Positions 36,839 through 45,550 of a stretch of DNA of 45,550 nucleotides are shown here, piece after piece. Each line of letters opens with the position of its first letter. Position 1 is the stretch's first letter. The translations under genes and the position numbers were made by a program. The notes beneath the pieces are model-generated. The model was not told where the DNA came from. It made no database searches and was given only the letters and a program-made list of their open reading frames with translations. The stretch is from Piscinibacter caeni. Lineage in GTDB: Bacteria > Pseudomonadota > Gammaproteobacteria > Burkholderiales > Burkholderiaceae_C. The DNA is taken from assembly GCA_003265685.1 (NCBI GenBank), contig KZ836123.1:1-45550 (forward strand). Direction: 5' to 3'.

Positions 36839-38613
36839 GACAGTTCGGTGCAGAGTTGTTCGAGCACGTGCTGGAAGGCGCGCACGGCGAGATCGCAGTC
36901 GTCGTTGGTCGACGACTCGAGCGGGTTGTGGCTGATGCCCGAGTTCAGGCCGCGCACGAACAGCATCGCCTGCGGCATCACCTCGTGCAGCTTCATCGCG
37001 TCGTGGCCGGCGCCGCTGGGCATGCGGAAGACCGGCAGGCCGAGCGACTCGACCGCGCGCTCCCAGCGCGCCTGCCAATCGGGCGCGCTCGGCGCCGCGG
37101 CGGCCCGCATGGTCTCCTCCAGCGTGTGGTGAAGGCCGCGGCGCGCGCAGATGCGCGCCAGTTCGGCCAGCGTGTCGGCGGCGCAGGCGTCACGCACCTC
37201 GTTGGTGGTGGCGCGGATGTCGAGGCTGAACCGGCAGCGTCCCGGCACCACGTTGATCGAGCCGCCCGGCACCTCCAGCATGCCCACCGTGCCGACCAGG
37301 TTCGGCACGCTCGCCGCGCGCTTCTCCAGGAACAGCAGCAGCTCGGCCACGGCCGCGGCCGCGTCGCGGCGCCGGTCCATCGGCGTGGTGCCGGCGTGGC
37401 TGGCCATGCCGACGACTTCGCCGACGTAGCGCACGCTGCCGTTGATCGAGGTGACCACGCCGAGCGGCAGGTCGATCTCGTTGAGCACCGGCCCCTGCTC
37501 GATGTGCACCTCGACGAAGCCGAGGTAGTTCGCCGGGTCGCGCTTCATCGCGCCGATGGCCTCCAGCGTGCCGGGCCGGCCGGCGGCGCGCATCGCCTCG
37601 CGCATGGTGATGCCGTCGGCATCGCGCTGCTCGAGCCAGGCCGGGTCGAACTGGCCGATCACCGCGCCCGAGCCGAGGAAGGTGGCCTTGTAGCGCTGGC
37701 CTTCCTCCTCGGCGAAGCCGATCACCTCGATGCCGAAGGGCAGGCGCCGGCCGGCGCGGTGCAGTTCGCGCACGGCGACCAGCGGCACGAAGATGCCGAG
37801 CCGCCCGTCGTACTTGCCGCCGTTGCGCACGGTGTCGTAGTGCGAGCCGGTCAGCAGGCGTTTCGCCGTGCGATCGCTGCCGTGATACACGCCGATGACA
37901 TTGCCCACTGCATCGACCGATACCTCGTCGAAGCCGCAGTCGCTCATCCAGCGCTGCAGCTGGGCCTGGCAGGCCTGGTGCGCCTCGGTGAGGTAGGTGA
38001 CGGTCAGCTGGCCTTTCTCAGCGTAGCCCGGGTCGCTGTGCTGCGCGAGCAGCTCGGCGCAGTCCCACACCTGGTTGCCGAAGGTGGGCGTGACGCCGAA
38101 CTTGTCGTTCAGCCGCATCTCGACGATGCGGTGGATGTTGCGCAGCGCCTCGCGCAGCTCGAAGTCCGGGTGGTTGTCGAGCCGGCGCGCGAAGGTGGCG
38201 ATGATCTCGGCGCGTGTCAGCCCGGTGCCGCGCGGGCCGCGCACCGCGAGGATGAACGGGAAGCCGAACTTCGCGTTGTAGGCGGCGTTGAGCTGCTGGA
38301 TGCGCTCGAACTCGGCCGGCGAGCAGTTGGTCAGCCCCGAGGCGCTCTGCTCGTGCGTCGATTCGGCGGTGAGCGTCTTGCTCACCATCGCCTTGCCGGC
38401 GAGCTCGGGGTGGGCGCGGATCAGCGCGAGCTGCGCGTCGCGCCCGGCTTCGTCCAGCACCTGCACCATCGTGTGCTTCAGGTGGTGGATCGAGGCGAAC
38501 GGCCGGCGCGCCAGCGCGCGCTCGGCGATCCAGGGCGAGTGTTCGTACAGCCCGTCGAGCAGCGTGGCCGCCTCGTCGGGGCTGGCGGCGTTGAGCTGGT
38601 CCAGCGTGATCAT
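36835..38613 (-). CDS. Fusion of OHCU decarboxylase (UraD) and allantoate amidohydrolase (AllC)
   Basis: A 592-residue bifunctional protein. Residues 1 to about 170 are UraD-like: HPELAGKAM, TAESTHEQSASGL and the FGFPFILAVRG motif; this decarboxylates OHCU to S-allantoin. From about 185 the M20-type allantoate amidohydrolase domain follows: TGSHYDTVRNGGKYDGRLG (metal His and Asp), GFAEEEGQRY (catalytic Glu), FVEVHIEQGPVL, SHAGTTPMDRR and ISHNPLESS (C-terminal metal His). The two steps are separated by allantoinase, which is the coupled upstream gene puuE. Start ATG overlaps the puuE stop. Confidence 0.93.
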   Translation of the reverse strand: MITLDQLNAASPDEAATLLDGLYEHSPWIAERALARRPFASIHHLKHTMVQVLDEAGRDAQLALIRAHPELAGKAMVSKTLTAESTHEQSASGLTNCSPAEFERIQQLNAAYNAKFGFPFILAVRGPRGTGLTRAEIIATFARRLDNHPDFELREALRNIHRIVEMRLNDKFGVTPTFGNQVWDCAELLAQHSDPGYAEKGQLTVTYLTEAHQACQAQLQRWMSDCGFDEVSVDAVGNVIGVYHGSDRTAKRLLTGSHYDTVRNGGKYDGRLGIFVPLVAVRELHRAGRRLPFGIEVIGFAEEEGQRYKATFLGSGAVIGQFDPAWLEQRDADGITMREAMRAAGRPGTLEAIGAMKRDPANYLGFVEVHIEQGPVLNEIDLPLGVVTSINGSVRYVGEVVGMASHAGTTPMDRRRDAAAAVAELLLFLEKRAASVPNLVGTVGMLEVPGGSINVVPGRCRFSLDIRATTNEVRDACAADTLAELARICARRGLHHTLEETMRAAAAPSAPDWQARWERAVESLGLPVFRMPSGAGHDAMKLHEVMPQAMLFVRGLNSGISHNPLESSTNDDCDLAVRAFQHVLEQLCTELS

Positions 38614-39542
38614 GAGCGGCTCTCGAAGGGGTGGGTCGCTTTCCAGTGGCGCGCGATGTCGATGCGGCGGCAGACCCAGACGCGGTCGTGCTTCTCCACA
38701 TGGTCGAGGAAGCGCTGCAGCGAACGCAGGCGCCCCGGCCGGCCGAGCAGCCGGCAATGCATGCCGACGCTGAGCATCTTCGGCGCCTCCCCGCCCTCGG
38801 CGTACAGCACGTCGAAGGCGTCGCGCAGGTAGGTGAAGAAATCGTCGCCCTGGCTGAAACCCTGCGGCAGCGAGAAGCGCATGTCGTTCGTGTCCAGCGT
38901 GTAGGGCACGATCAGGTGCGGCACCGTCGTTCCGTCGGTCTTGGTCACCTCGGTCCAGAACGGCAGGTCGTCGCCGTAGTAGTCGCTGTCGTACTCGAAG
39001 CCGCCGTGGTCGGCCACGAGCCGGCGCGTGTTTGGGCTGTCGCGGCCGGTGTACCAGCCCAACGGCTTCTCGCCCGTCAGGCGCTCGATGATCTCCATGC
39101 CGATGCGCAGGTGCTCGCGCTCCTGTTCCTCCGGCATGGTCTGGTAGTGAATCCAGCGCCAGCCGTGGCAGGCGATCTCGTGCTTCAGCTCGACGAACGC
39201 ACGGGTCAGCTCGGGGTGGCGCTCGAGCGCCATCGAGACGCCGAACACCGTCAGCGGCAGGCCGCGCTTCTCGAACTCGCGCAGCAGCCGCCACACACCC
39301 ACGCGCGAGCCGTACTCGTAGATCGACTCCATGCTCAGGTGCCGGTCCGGGTAGGACGCCGGGTTGAACATCTCGGAGAGGAACTGCTCGCTGCCGGCGT
39401 CGCCGTGCAGCACGCTGTTCTCGCCGCCCTCCTCGTAGTTGAGGACGAACTGCAGGGCGATGCGGGCGTTGCCGGGCCAGCGGGCATGCGGCGGGTTGCG
39501 GCCGTAGCCGATCAGGTCACGCGGGTAGGTCTTCTCGTTCAT
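38610..39542 (-). CDS. puuE: Allantoinase PuuE (polysaccharide deacetylase-like)
   Basis: Opens the allantoin ring to allantoate; 310 residues, cofactor-independent NodB-type fold, unrelated to amidohydrolase-type AllB. Family segments: YPRDLIGYGRNPPHARWPG, QFVLNYEEGGENSVLHGD, EIACHGWRWIHYQ and RDSPNTRRL. Both ends overlap neighbours by ATGA (gntR upstream, uraD-allC downstream), so regulator and enzymes are one translationally coupled unit. Confidence 0.94.
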   Translation of the reverse strand: MNEKTYPRDLIGYGRNPPHARWPGNARIALQFVLNYEEGGENSVLHGDAGSEQFLSEMFNPASYPDRHLSMESIYEYGSRVGVWRLLREFEKRGLPLTVFGVSMALERHPELTRAFVELKHEIACHGWRWIHYQTMPEEQEREHLRIGMEIIERLTGEKPLGWYTGRDSPNTRRLVADHGGFEYDSDYYGDDLPFWTEVTKTDGTTVPHLIVPYTLDTNDMRFSLPQGFSQGDDFFTYLRDAFDVLYAEGGEAPKMLSVGMHCRLLGRPGRLRSLQRFLDHVEKHDRVWVCRRIDIARHWKATHPFESRS

Positions 39543-40291
39543 GGTGTAGGCGGCATCAGCACCGCTTCGAGGTCGGGCACACGCGTGTCGAGCTTCAGGT
39601 TGCGCTCGACGTTGTGCAGGTGGTCTTCCATCAGCTTGGCGGCGGCACGGGCGTCGCGCTTCTCGAGCGCGTCGACGATCGCCACATGCTCGGCCCAGGA
39701 ATGCTCGGCCGAGTGCGAGGACTGGTACATCAGCGCGATCAGCGAGGAGCGCGTGACGAGGTCGGAGAGCAGGTCGGCGAGCACCTCGTTGCCCAGCATG
39801 CGCGCGATCACCACATGGAAGTCGGCCAGCAGGTGAGTGCGGCCGGAGACATCGGTGCGCTGCACCGCGGCCTGCTCCTCGCGCAGGTGGGCGCGCAGCT
39901 CGGCGATCTGCTCGCGGCTCAGCTCCGCGGCGGCGCGCCGGATCAGCGCGCTCTCGATCATCTGGCGCACCTCGAACACCTGGCGCGCCTCCTCGACGCT
40001 GGGCTCGGCCACGCGGGCGCCGCGGGCCGGCTCGAGCGTCACCAGCTTGTCGCGGCTGAGCTGGTTCAGGGCCTGGCGAACCAGTGTGCGCGAGACCTTG
40101 AAGATGTCGGCGATCTTCTGCTCGGCGAGCTTCGTGCCGGGCATCAGCCGGCGCTCGATGATCGCGCCGGTGATCGACTCGACGATGCGCTGCGTCGTGC
40201 TCGGCTCCGCCTCGGCGCGGGTGCGTGCCGGGCGACTGCCGCCGCGGACGACCTGGAGCTTGGGGGAGGAGCGGGTGCTGGGGCGTGACAT
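39539..40291 (-). CDS. GntR-family (FCD) regulator of the urate/allantoin locus
   Basis: 250 residues. A disordered basic N-terminus is followed by a winged helix ([40 protein letters not shown]) and an FCD effector domain with helical His/Asp metal residues ([26 protein letters not shown]). The ATG at 40291 is chosen as the start of a normal-length protein. A perfect palindrome lies 27 bases upstream, so it probably represses itself and the divergent uraH. The ligand may be a purine breakdown product. Confidence 0.92.
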   Translation of the reverse strand: MSRPSTRSSPKLQVVRGGSRPARTRAEAEPSTTQRIVESITGAIIERRLMPGTKLAEQKIADIFKVSRTLVRQALNQLSRDKLVTLEPARGARVAEPSVEEARQVFEVRQMIESALIRRAAAELSREQIAELRAHLREEQAAVQRTDVSGRTHLLADFHVVIARMLGNEVLADLLSDLVTRSSLIALMYQSSHSAEHSWAEHVAIVDALEKRDARAAAKLMEDHLHNVERNLKLDTRVPDLEAVLMPPTP

Positions 40292-40317
40292 GGTCGGTGG
40301 TACTTGCCTTTGCGTGC

Positions 40318-40333
40318 AAAGTGTATACACTTT
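40318..40333. promoter_or_regulatory. Palindromic operator 1, between gntR and uraH
   Basis: AAAGTGTATACACTTT is a perfect 16-base palindrome centred on GTATAC, the core typical of FCD-type GntR sites. It sits midway in the 91-base divergent gap. TATACA within it could serve as a -10 in either direction, so binding would block transcription both ways. Confidence 0.8.
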
Positions 40334-40382
40334 TCGTCATCCCGCAAGCCCCGATTCACCTCACCACCGTTCAAGGACTCCG

Positions 40383-40739
40383 ATGGGAAAACTCACCACC
40401 CACGTGCTCGATACCGCCAACGGCTGCCCCGCCGCCGGCATGGCCGTGACCCTGCATCGCCTGGCCGCCGACGGCAGCGCGACGCTGCTGAAGAGCATCA
40501 CGCTGAACCACGACGGCCGCGCCGATGCGCCCCTGCTGCAAGGTGACGAATTCCAGCCCGGGCGCTATCGCCTGGTGTTCCAGGTGGCGGCCTATTTCCG
40601 CGCACGCGGCGCGGCGCTGGCTGAACCGCCGTTCCTCGATGCCGTGCCGCTGGACTTCGGCCTCTCGGCGCAGGGCGAGCATTACCACGTGCCGCTGCTG
40701 GCCAGCCCCTGGGCCTACTCCACCTACCGCGGCTCCTGA
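40383..40739 (+). CDS. uraH: 5-hydroxyisourate hydrolase (transthyretin-like)
   Basis: Hydrolyses 5-hydroxyisourate to OHCU; 118 residues, full length for the family. The N-terminal [17 protein letters not shown] has the active-site His7, the DGRADAPLL segment supplies Arg, and the C-terminus is the diagnostic YRGS. AAGGA precedes the ATG. Divergent from gntR and flanked by the two GTATAC palindromes. Confidence 0.97.
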   Translation: MGKLTTHVLDTANGCPAAGMAVTLHRLAADGSATLLKSITLNHDGRADAPLLQGDEFQPGRYRLVFQVAAYFRARGAALAEPPFLDAVPLDFGLSAQGEHYHVPLLASPWAYSTYRGS

Positions 40740-40778
40740 GCTTGTCCGCGGGTATTCCCGCATTCGGTGGATGCACGA

Positions 40779-40790
40779 AGTGTATACACT
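40779..40790. promoter_or_regulatory. Palindromic operator 2, upstream of puuD
   Basis: AGTGTATACACT repeats the central 12 bases of operator 1 exactly. It lies in the 190-base gap between uraH and puuD, 140 bases before the puuD ATG. The shared site suggests that puuD and the permease form a second unit under the same GntR protein. Confidence 0.78.
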
Positions 40791-40929
40791 GATCTCACGT
40801 CGCCGCGGAGCCCGCGGTTCCTGCTGAAGCAACTGCCGGTCGCGACGTTCACTCCCCACAGAGCCCGCCGTGGTGGGGGTCGCGGTCCGGTTCTTGCGAG
40901 CCGGCGCCGTCAACCGGAGAGTGAACGCA

Positions 40930-42126
40930 ATGGATGCGTACGTGCTGGACTGGGTCAACCTGCTGCTGCGCTGGGCCCATGTCATCGTGGCGATCGCCTG
41001 GATCGGGTCGTCCTTCTACTTCGTCTTCCTCGACAACAGTCTCACCAAGCCCGAAGCGCCGGACCTCAAGGCCAAGGGCGTGGACGGGGAACTCTGGGCC
41101 GTGCACGGCGGGGGCTTCTACCACCCGCAGAAGTACATGGTGGCGCCCAAGCAGATCCCGGCCAACCTGCACTGGTTCTACTGGGAGAGCTACTCCACCT
41201 GGCTGACTGGCTTCGCGCTGTTCACGGTGCTGTACCTCTACCAGGCCAGCACCTTCCTGATCGACAAGAGCGTGCACGCCTGGACGCCGGCGGGCGCGAT
41301 CGCCGCGGCGCTCGGTTTCCTCGTCGTGTTCTGGATCGCCTACGACCTCATCTGCCGCACGCTCGGCCAGCGCGAGGGCGGCGACCGGCTCGTCGGCGCG
41401 CTGGTCGCCGTGCTCGTGGTGTTCGCGTCCTGGCTGGCCTGCCAGCTGTTCGCCGGCCGCGCCGCCTTCCTGCTGGTGGGCGCGATGATGGCCACGTCGA
41501 TGAGCGCCAACGTGTTCTTCTGGATCATCCCGGGCCAGCGCACGGTGATGGCGCAGATGAAGGCGGGCCAGCCGGTCGACCCGGTGCACGGCCAGCGCGC
41601 CAAGCAGCGCAGCGTGCACAACACCTACTTCACGCTGCCGGTGCTGATCGCGATGCTCAGCAATCACTACGGCTTCCTGTACGGCGCGCAGCACAACTGG
41701 CTGGTGCTGGCGCTGATCATGCTGGCCGGCGCGCTGATCCGCCATTCCTTCGTGGCTCGCCACAAGGCACTGGTCGCCGGCAAGCGCGTGCCCTGGGAAC
41801 ACGCCATCGTCGGCACGCTGGTGATCGTCGGCCTCGCGGCCTGGATCGCCCCGGCGCCGCAGCCGGCGCAGGCGAAGGCCGAGCCGGTCAGCTTCGCGCA
41901 GGTGCAGAAGGTGGTCGCCGAGCGCTGCGCGATGTGCCACAACGAGCAGGTGGTCAACAAGAACGTGCAGCTGCACACGCCCGAGCTGATCGCCAAGAAC
42001 GCGCAGGCCCTGTACCAGCAGGCGGTGGTGCTGAAGACCATGCCGATGAACAACGCCACGCAGATCACCGACGCCGAGCGCACGCTGCTCGGGCGCTGGT
42101 TCGAAGCCGGCGCCGCCACGAACTGA
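40930..42126 (+). CDS. puuD: Urate hydroxylase PuuD, membrane type with cytochrome c domain
   Basis: Oxidises urate to 5-hydroxyisourate at the inner membrane, sending electrons to a cytochrome rather than making peroxide. It is 398 residues: about eight helices starting DWVNLLLRWAHVIVAIAWIG, with conserved WVHW-like HWFYWESYSTWLTGFALF, then a periplasmic cytochrome c domain with Cys333-x2-Cys336-His337. GGAGAG precedes the ATG; an in-frame GTG lies 9 bases upstream. Followed closely by the permease. Confidence 0.93.
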   Translation: MDAYVLDWVNLLLRWAHVIVAIAWIGSSFYFVFLDNSLTKPEAPDLKAKGVDGELWAVHGGGFYHPQKYMVAPKQIPANLHWFYWESYSTWLTGFALFTVLYLYQASTFLIDKSVHAWTPAGAIAAALGFLVVFWIAYDLICRTLGQREGGDRLVGALVAVLVVFASWLACQLFAGRAAFLLVGAMMATSMSANVFFWIIPGQRTVMAQMKAGQPVDPVHGQRAKQRSVHNTYFTLPVLIAMLSNHYGFLYGAQHNWLVLALIMLAGALIRHSFVARHKALVAGKRVPWEHAIVGTLVIVGLAAWIAPAPQPAQAKAEPVSFAQVQKVVAERCAMCHNEQVVNKNVQLHTPELIAKNAQALYQQAVVLKTMPMNNATQITDAERTLLGRWFEAGAATN

Positions 42127-42136
42127 AGGAGCCACG

Positions 42137-43612
42137 ATGACCGACGCCGCCGTCCACCCCGTCGACGAACGCCTGCCCGGGCCGCGCCTGGCTGCGCTCG
42201 GCCTGCAGCACGTGCTGGTGATGTACGCCGGCGCCGTCGCGGTGCCGCTGATCATCGGCCGCGCGCTGAAGCTCTCTCCCGAGCAGGTGGCGATGCTGAT
42301 CTCGGCCGACCTGTTCTGCTGCGGCCTGGTCACGCTGATCCAGTCGCTCGGTTTCACGCGCTGGTTCGGCATCAAGCTGCCGGTGATGATGGGCGTCACC
42401 TTCGCGGCCGTCGGGCCGATGGTCGCCTTCGCCAATGCGATGCCGGGCGTGGACGGCGCACGCGCGATCTTCGGCGCGATCATCGGCGCGGGCATCGTCT
42501 CGATGATCATCGCGCCGGCGGTCAGCAAGCTGCTGCGCTTCTTCCCGCCGGTGGTCACGGGCACCATCATCGCGATCATCGGCATCAGCCTGATGCGCGT
42601 GGGCGTGGGCTGGGCCATGGGCGGGCCGGCGCCGCTGGCGCAGAGCGTGGACGTGCCCAAGCTCGTGGCGATGGTCGATGCCGCCAAGGCCACGGCCGAG
42701 GCGGCCAGCGCGCCGGTCAAGCTGGCCGGGCCGATCCCGATGGTCGACAACCCGAACTACGGCGCGCTCGACAACATGGCGGTGGCCGCCGTCGTGCTGG
42801 TGTTCATCCTGCTGCTGGTGAAGTTCATGAAGGGCTTCATCGCCAACATCTCGGTGCTGCTGGGCATCATCCTCGGCTGCGTGCTGGCGGTGGCGCTGGG
42901 CAAGATGCCGTTCGACAAGGTAGCCAAGGCGCACTGGTTCGACCTGGTGACGCCGTTCGCCTTCGGCATGCCGAGCTTCGACCCGATCATGATCCTGACC
43001 ATGGTGCTGGTGATGATCGTCGTGATGATCGAGTCCACCGGCATGTTCCTGGCGCTGTCGGACCTCACGGGCAAGAAGCTCGACCAGCCGATGCTCGCCG
43101 CTGGCCTGCGCACCGACGGCCTGGGCACGCTGATCGGCGGCATCTTCAACACCTTCCCCTACACCAGCTTCTCGCAGAACGTGGGCCTGGTCGGCGTGAC
43201 CGGCGTGAAGAGCCGCTGGGTCTGCGTGGCCGGCGGCGTGATCATGATCGTGCTGGGCATGCTGCCCAAGATGGCGGCGCTGGTGGAATCCATCCCCACC
43301 TTCGTGCTCGGCGGCGCGGGGCTGGTGATGTTCGGCATGGTGGCGGCCACCGGCATCCGCATCCTCGCGACGGTGGACTTCAAGGGCAACCGCCACAACC
43401 TCTACATCGTGGCGCTGTCGATCGGCTTCGGCCTGATCCCGCTGGTGGCGCCGCGCTGGATGCAGCAGATGGCGCATGGCCTGCACCCGCTGCTGGAAAG
43501 CGGCATCCTGCTGACCGCCGTGGCCGCGGTAGCGCTGAATTTGTTCTTCAACGGCGCGAAGGAAGACAAGGCCGGGGCTATCGAAGCCGCCAAGGCGGCC
43601 GAGGCGCACTGA
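42137..43612 (+). CDS. NCS2-family urate/xanthine permease
   Basis: 491 residues, about 14 helices, nucleobase-ascorbate transporter fold. The N-terminal GLQHVLVMYAGAVAVPLI motif carries the conserved QH. Helix 8-10 motifs include MIESTGMFLALSDLTGKKL and the signature FNTFPYTSFSQNVGLVGVTG. Expected to import urate or xanthine with protons. AAGGAG precedes the ATG, 10 bases after puuD. A low-homology insert near residues 175-200 is Ala-rich. Confidence 0.92.
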   Translation: MTDAAVHPVDERLPGPRLAALGLQHVLVMYAGAVAVPLIIGRALKLSPEQVAMLISADLFCCGLVTLIQSLGFTRWFGIKLPVMMGVTFAAVGPMVAFANAMPGVDGARAIFGAIIGAGIVSMIIAPAVSKLLRFFPPVVTGTIIAIIGISLMRVGVGWAMGGPAPLAQSVDVPKLVAMVDAAKATAEAASAPVKLAGPIPMVDNPNYGALDNMAVAAVVLVFILLLVKFMKGFIANISVLLGIILGCVLAVALGKMPFDKVAKAHWFDLVTPFAFGMPSFDPIMILTMVLVMIVVMIESTGMFLALSDLTGKKLDQPMLAAGLRTDGLGTLIGGIFNTFPYTSFSQNVGLVGVTGVKSRWVCVAGGVIMIVLGMLPKMAALVESIPTFVLGGAGLVMFGMVAATGIRILATVDFKGNRHNLYIVALSIGFGLIPLVAPRWMQQMAHGLHPLLESGILLTAVAAVALNLFFNGAKEDKAGAIEAAKAAEAH

Positions 43613-43635
43613 GCCGGCACCGCATTCTGGGTCCG

Positions 43636-43653
43636 ACGCGCCGCCCGGCGCGT
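43636..43653. other. Hairpin downstream of the permease
   Basis: ACGCGCC and GGCGCGT pair around GCCC. No T-run follows, so Rho-independent termination is doubtful; a second small stem (ATCCGC/GCGGAT) follows at 43693-43709. The remainder of the 166-base gap shows nothing else recognisable. Confidence 0.4.
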
Positions 43654-43778
43654 TGGCACCTCTCTTCGCCGTCACCTTGATCTGCCACAGTGATCCGCGT
43701 CGTGCGGATTGAGCCGACTCACCGCGCTCGGGGCATCGATCCACGATGCTGGTTTGATCCCAAGCGGAGTGACGAATC

Positions 43779-45550
43779 ATGGCCAAGGTGTATGCACAGC
43801 GCGCGACCGACCTGCTCGGAATCAACCTGAACGACCTGATCGCGCACCAGACCTCGTTCAACTTCTACGACAACACCAACGGCACGATCCACGGGCAGAC
43901 CTACCAGGACACCTTGCGCATCGGCTTCGACCCCGGCGTCGCGTCGCGCGCCTGGTTCGGCGGCACGGGCTTCGCGTTCGATGCCGGCCACACCTCGATG
44001 ACGGCAGGCACGGTCAACGCCTACCTGCAGCAGGTCTACGTCGGCGGTTCGTACGTCAACGCCTGGGGGATCGAGAACTTCAGCTTCAGCGGCGTGACGA
44101 TGTACGAGGCCGCGAAGACGGCAGGTACGGCCGACGACCGCGCGGTGCTCGCGGCGATCCTCTCCGGAGCGGACAGCTTCGGCCTGTCGAACGGTGCCGA
44201 CCGTGCCAACGGCTACGCCGGCGACGACACGATGTCCGGCAATGCGGGCGAGGACACGCTCTACGGGGGCGTCGGCAATGACCGCCTCGATGGCGGCAGC
44301 GGTGTCGATTCCCTGGTTGGCGGGGCGGGCAACGACACCTACGTCGTCGATGTCGCCGGCGATGCGACGATCGAGACCTCGACCCTGGCCACCGAGATCG
44401 ACCGCGTCTACTCGAGCGTCAGCCGCACGCTCGGCGCGAACCTCGAGCAACTGGTGCTGACCGGCACCGCCGACCGGAACGGCACCGGCAACGAACTCGC
44501 GAACCGGATCTGGGGCAACGCCGGCTCGAACGTGCTCAACGGCGGCGCCGCCGACGACACCTTGTCCGGCACAGGCGGCAACGACACCTTGAAGGGGGGC
44601 ACCGGCGTCGATTCGATGTTCGGGGGCGTCGGCAACGATACCTACTACGTCGACGTCGCCGGGGACGTGACGACCGAGACGTCGACCGCGCCCACCGAGA
44701 TTGACCGGGTCTACTCGAGCGTCGATCGCACGCTCGGGGCGAACCTGGAGCAACTCGTGCTGACCGGCAGCGCCGACCTCGAAGGCTCGGGCAACGATCT
44801 GGCCAACCGCCTCTGGGGCAACTCGGGGGCGAACGAACTCGAGGGCGAGGCCGGCAACGACACGCTGTCCGGCGGGAACGGCAACGATGTACTGGTCGGC
44901 GGTGCGGGTGTCGACTCGATGGCCGGCGGCAGCGGCGACGACACCTACTACGTCGACGTCGATGGTGATGTCACGCTCGAAACCTCGACGCTGCCCACCG
45001 AGATCGACCGGGTCTACGCCGGCGTGACGCGCATCCTCGGCGCCAATCTCGAACAGCTCGTTCTCACCGGCAGTGCCGACAACGCTGGCTACGGCAATGG
45101 GCTCGACAACCTCGTCGTGGGGAACTCGGGCGCCAACCTGCTCGCCGGGCTGGACGGAAACGACACCCTGGATGGCGCCGGCGGCATCGACACCCTGGTC
45201 GGCGGCAGCGGCAACGACACCTACTACGTCGACGTCGCGGAGGACGTGATCACCGAGACCTCGACCGCGGCCACCGAGATCGACCGCGTCTACTCGGGGG
45301 CCAGCCGCACGCTGGGTGCCAACCTCGAGGAGCTCGTTCTCACCGGTAGCGGCAATACCTCCGGATACGGCAACGAGCTGGCCAACACGATCTGGGGGAA
45401 CGCGGGCTCGAACGTGCTGCAAGGCTACGACGCCAACGACACGCTGGTCGGCGGCGACGGCAACGACGCTCTCGTCGGCGGCGCAGGTGTCGACTCGATG
45501 GAGGGCGGGACCGGCAACGATACCTACTATGTCGACGTGGCCGGCGACGT
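43779..45550 (+). CDS. RTX-type calcium-binding repeat protein, 3' end outside the window
   Basis: An open frame of 590 codons with no stop before the edge. ATG 43779 has GGAG 11 bases upstream. The first 135 or so residues form a unique domain without a signal peptide (MAKVYAQRATDLLGINLNDL). After it, RTX nonapeptides such as GNDTLSGGNGNDVLVGG alternate with a non-RTX module (YYVDVAGDV, EIDRVYSSV, RTLGANLEQLVLTGSAD, GNDLANRLWGN). This design, high Asp/Gly and no Cys fit a type I secreted surface or extracellular protein that folds on Ca2+. Secretion genes are not in the window. Function unknown. Confidence 0.9.
   Translation, partial: MAKVYAQRATDLLGINLNDLIAHQTSFNFYDNTNGTIHGQTYQDTLRIGFDPGVASRAWFGGTGFAFDAGHTSMTAGTVNAYLQQVYVGGSYVNAWGIENFSFSGVTMYEAAKTAGTADDRAVLAAILSGADSFGLSNGADRANGYAGDDTMSGNAGEDTLYGGVGNDRLDGGSGVDSLVGGAGNDTYVVDVAGDATIETSTLATEIDRVYSSVSRTLGANLEQLVLTGTADRNGTGNELANRIWGNAGSNVLNGGAADDTLSGTGGNDTLKGGTGVDSMFGGVGNDTYYVDVAGDVTTETSTAPTEIDRVYSSVDRTLGANLEQLVLTGSADLEGSGNDLANRLWGNSGANELEGEAGNDTLSGGNGNDVLVGGAGVDSMAGGSGDDTYYVDVDGDVTLETSTLPTEIDRVYAGVTRILGANLEQLVLTGSADNAGYGNGLDNLVVGNSGANLLAGLDGNDTLDGAGGIDTLVGGSGNDTYYVDVAEDVITETSTAATEIDRVYSGASRTLGANLEELVLTGSGNTSGYGNELANTIWGNAGSNVLQGYDANDTLVGGDGNDALVGGAGVDSMEGGTGNDTYYVDVAGD
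44331..45550 (+). repeat. Tandem 303-base repeats in the RTX gene
   Basis: The NDTY motif recurs at 44331, 44634, 44937 (as DDTY), 45213 and 45516, giving unit lengths of 303, 303, 276 and 303 bases. The short unit lacks exactly 27 bases, one RTX nonapeptide. The array continues beyond the window. Confidence 0.9.

Noticed and set aside
43636-43709. Rho-independent terminator after the urate permease
   Set aside because: Both stems are clear but neither is followed by a T-run; kept only as a hairpin with low confidence.

Overview
The window is GC-rich and gene-dense, with many 4-base stop/start overlaps. It reads like a betaproteobacterial chromosome of the order Burkholderiales, near the Rubrivivax/Leptothrix/Roseateles group. 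This placement is inferred from protein sequence style, the divergent rne-rluC pair, the rluC-gph-Rieske-sppA order and the urt/ure gene sets; it was not tested by a search. No rRNA, tRNA, CRISPR array, insertion sequence or integrase was seen.

Layout. (1) 1-5800: ribonuclease E (minus strand, running off the left edge), a 550-base divergent region, then rluC, a HAD phosphatase, a Rieske protein and an S49 peptidase on the plus strand. (2) 5813-11793: the urease cluster on the minus strand (ureA, a small His-rich membrane protein, ureB, ureC, ureE, ureF, ureG, a cupin), interrupted by an orphan ParA-like ATPase on the opposite strand. (3) 11865-16336: divergent from ureA, an NCS1 transporter fused to a histidine kinase and receiver, followed by a LuxR-type response regulator. 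(4) 16348-21321: a GNAT acetyltransferase, a TerB-like protein, and a P-type cation ATPase coupled to a Ca2+/cation antiporter. (5) 21413-27096: the urea ABC transporter urtABCDE. (6) 27097-29599: a hemolysin III-like protein, a glutathione S-transferase and a pentameric ligand-gated ion channel homologue. (7) 33526 down to 29600: a NitT/TauT-type ABC transporter, a purine/pyrimidine-type deaminase and ureD in one operon. (8) 33634-35544: a large unrecognised helical protein. (9) 35612-43612: a urate catabolism locus (M20 hydrolase, UraD-AllC fusion, PuuE and a GntR regulator on the minus strand; UraH, PuuD and a urate/xanthine permease on the plus strand). (10) 43779 to the right edge: an RTX-type repeat protein, incomplete.

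The unifying theme is nitrogen scavenging from purines and urea. Urate enters through the NCS2 permease. PuuD, UraH and UraD carry it to allantoin, and PuuE and AllC open allantoin to ureidoglycine or ureidoglycolate with release of ammonia or urea. External urea is imported by UrtABCDE, and urease (UreABC with UreDEFG) converts it to ammonia and CO2. Two regulatory layers are visible: a palindromic GTATAC-centred site present twice in the urate locus beside a GntR gene, and back-to-back sigma-54-like promoters between ureA and the transporter-kinase gene.

The most unusual items are the NCS1-kinase-receiver fusion with an eight-cysteine linker, the UraD-AllC fusion, the pLGIC homologue, the 55-residue protein between ureA and ureB, and a three-hairpin intergenic element that occurs twice.
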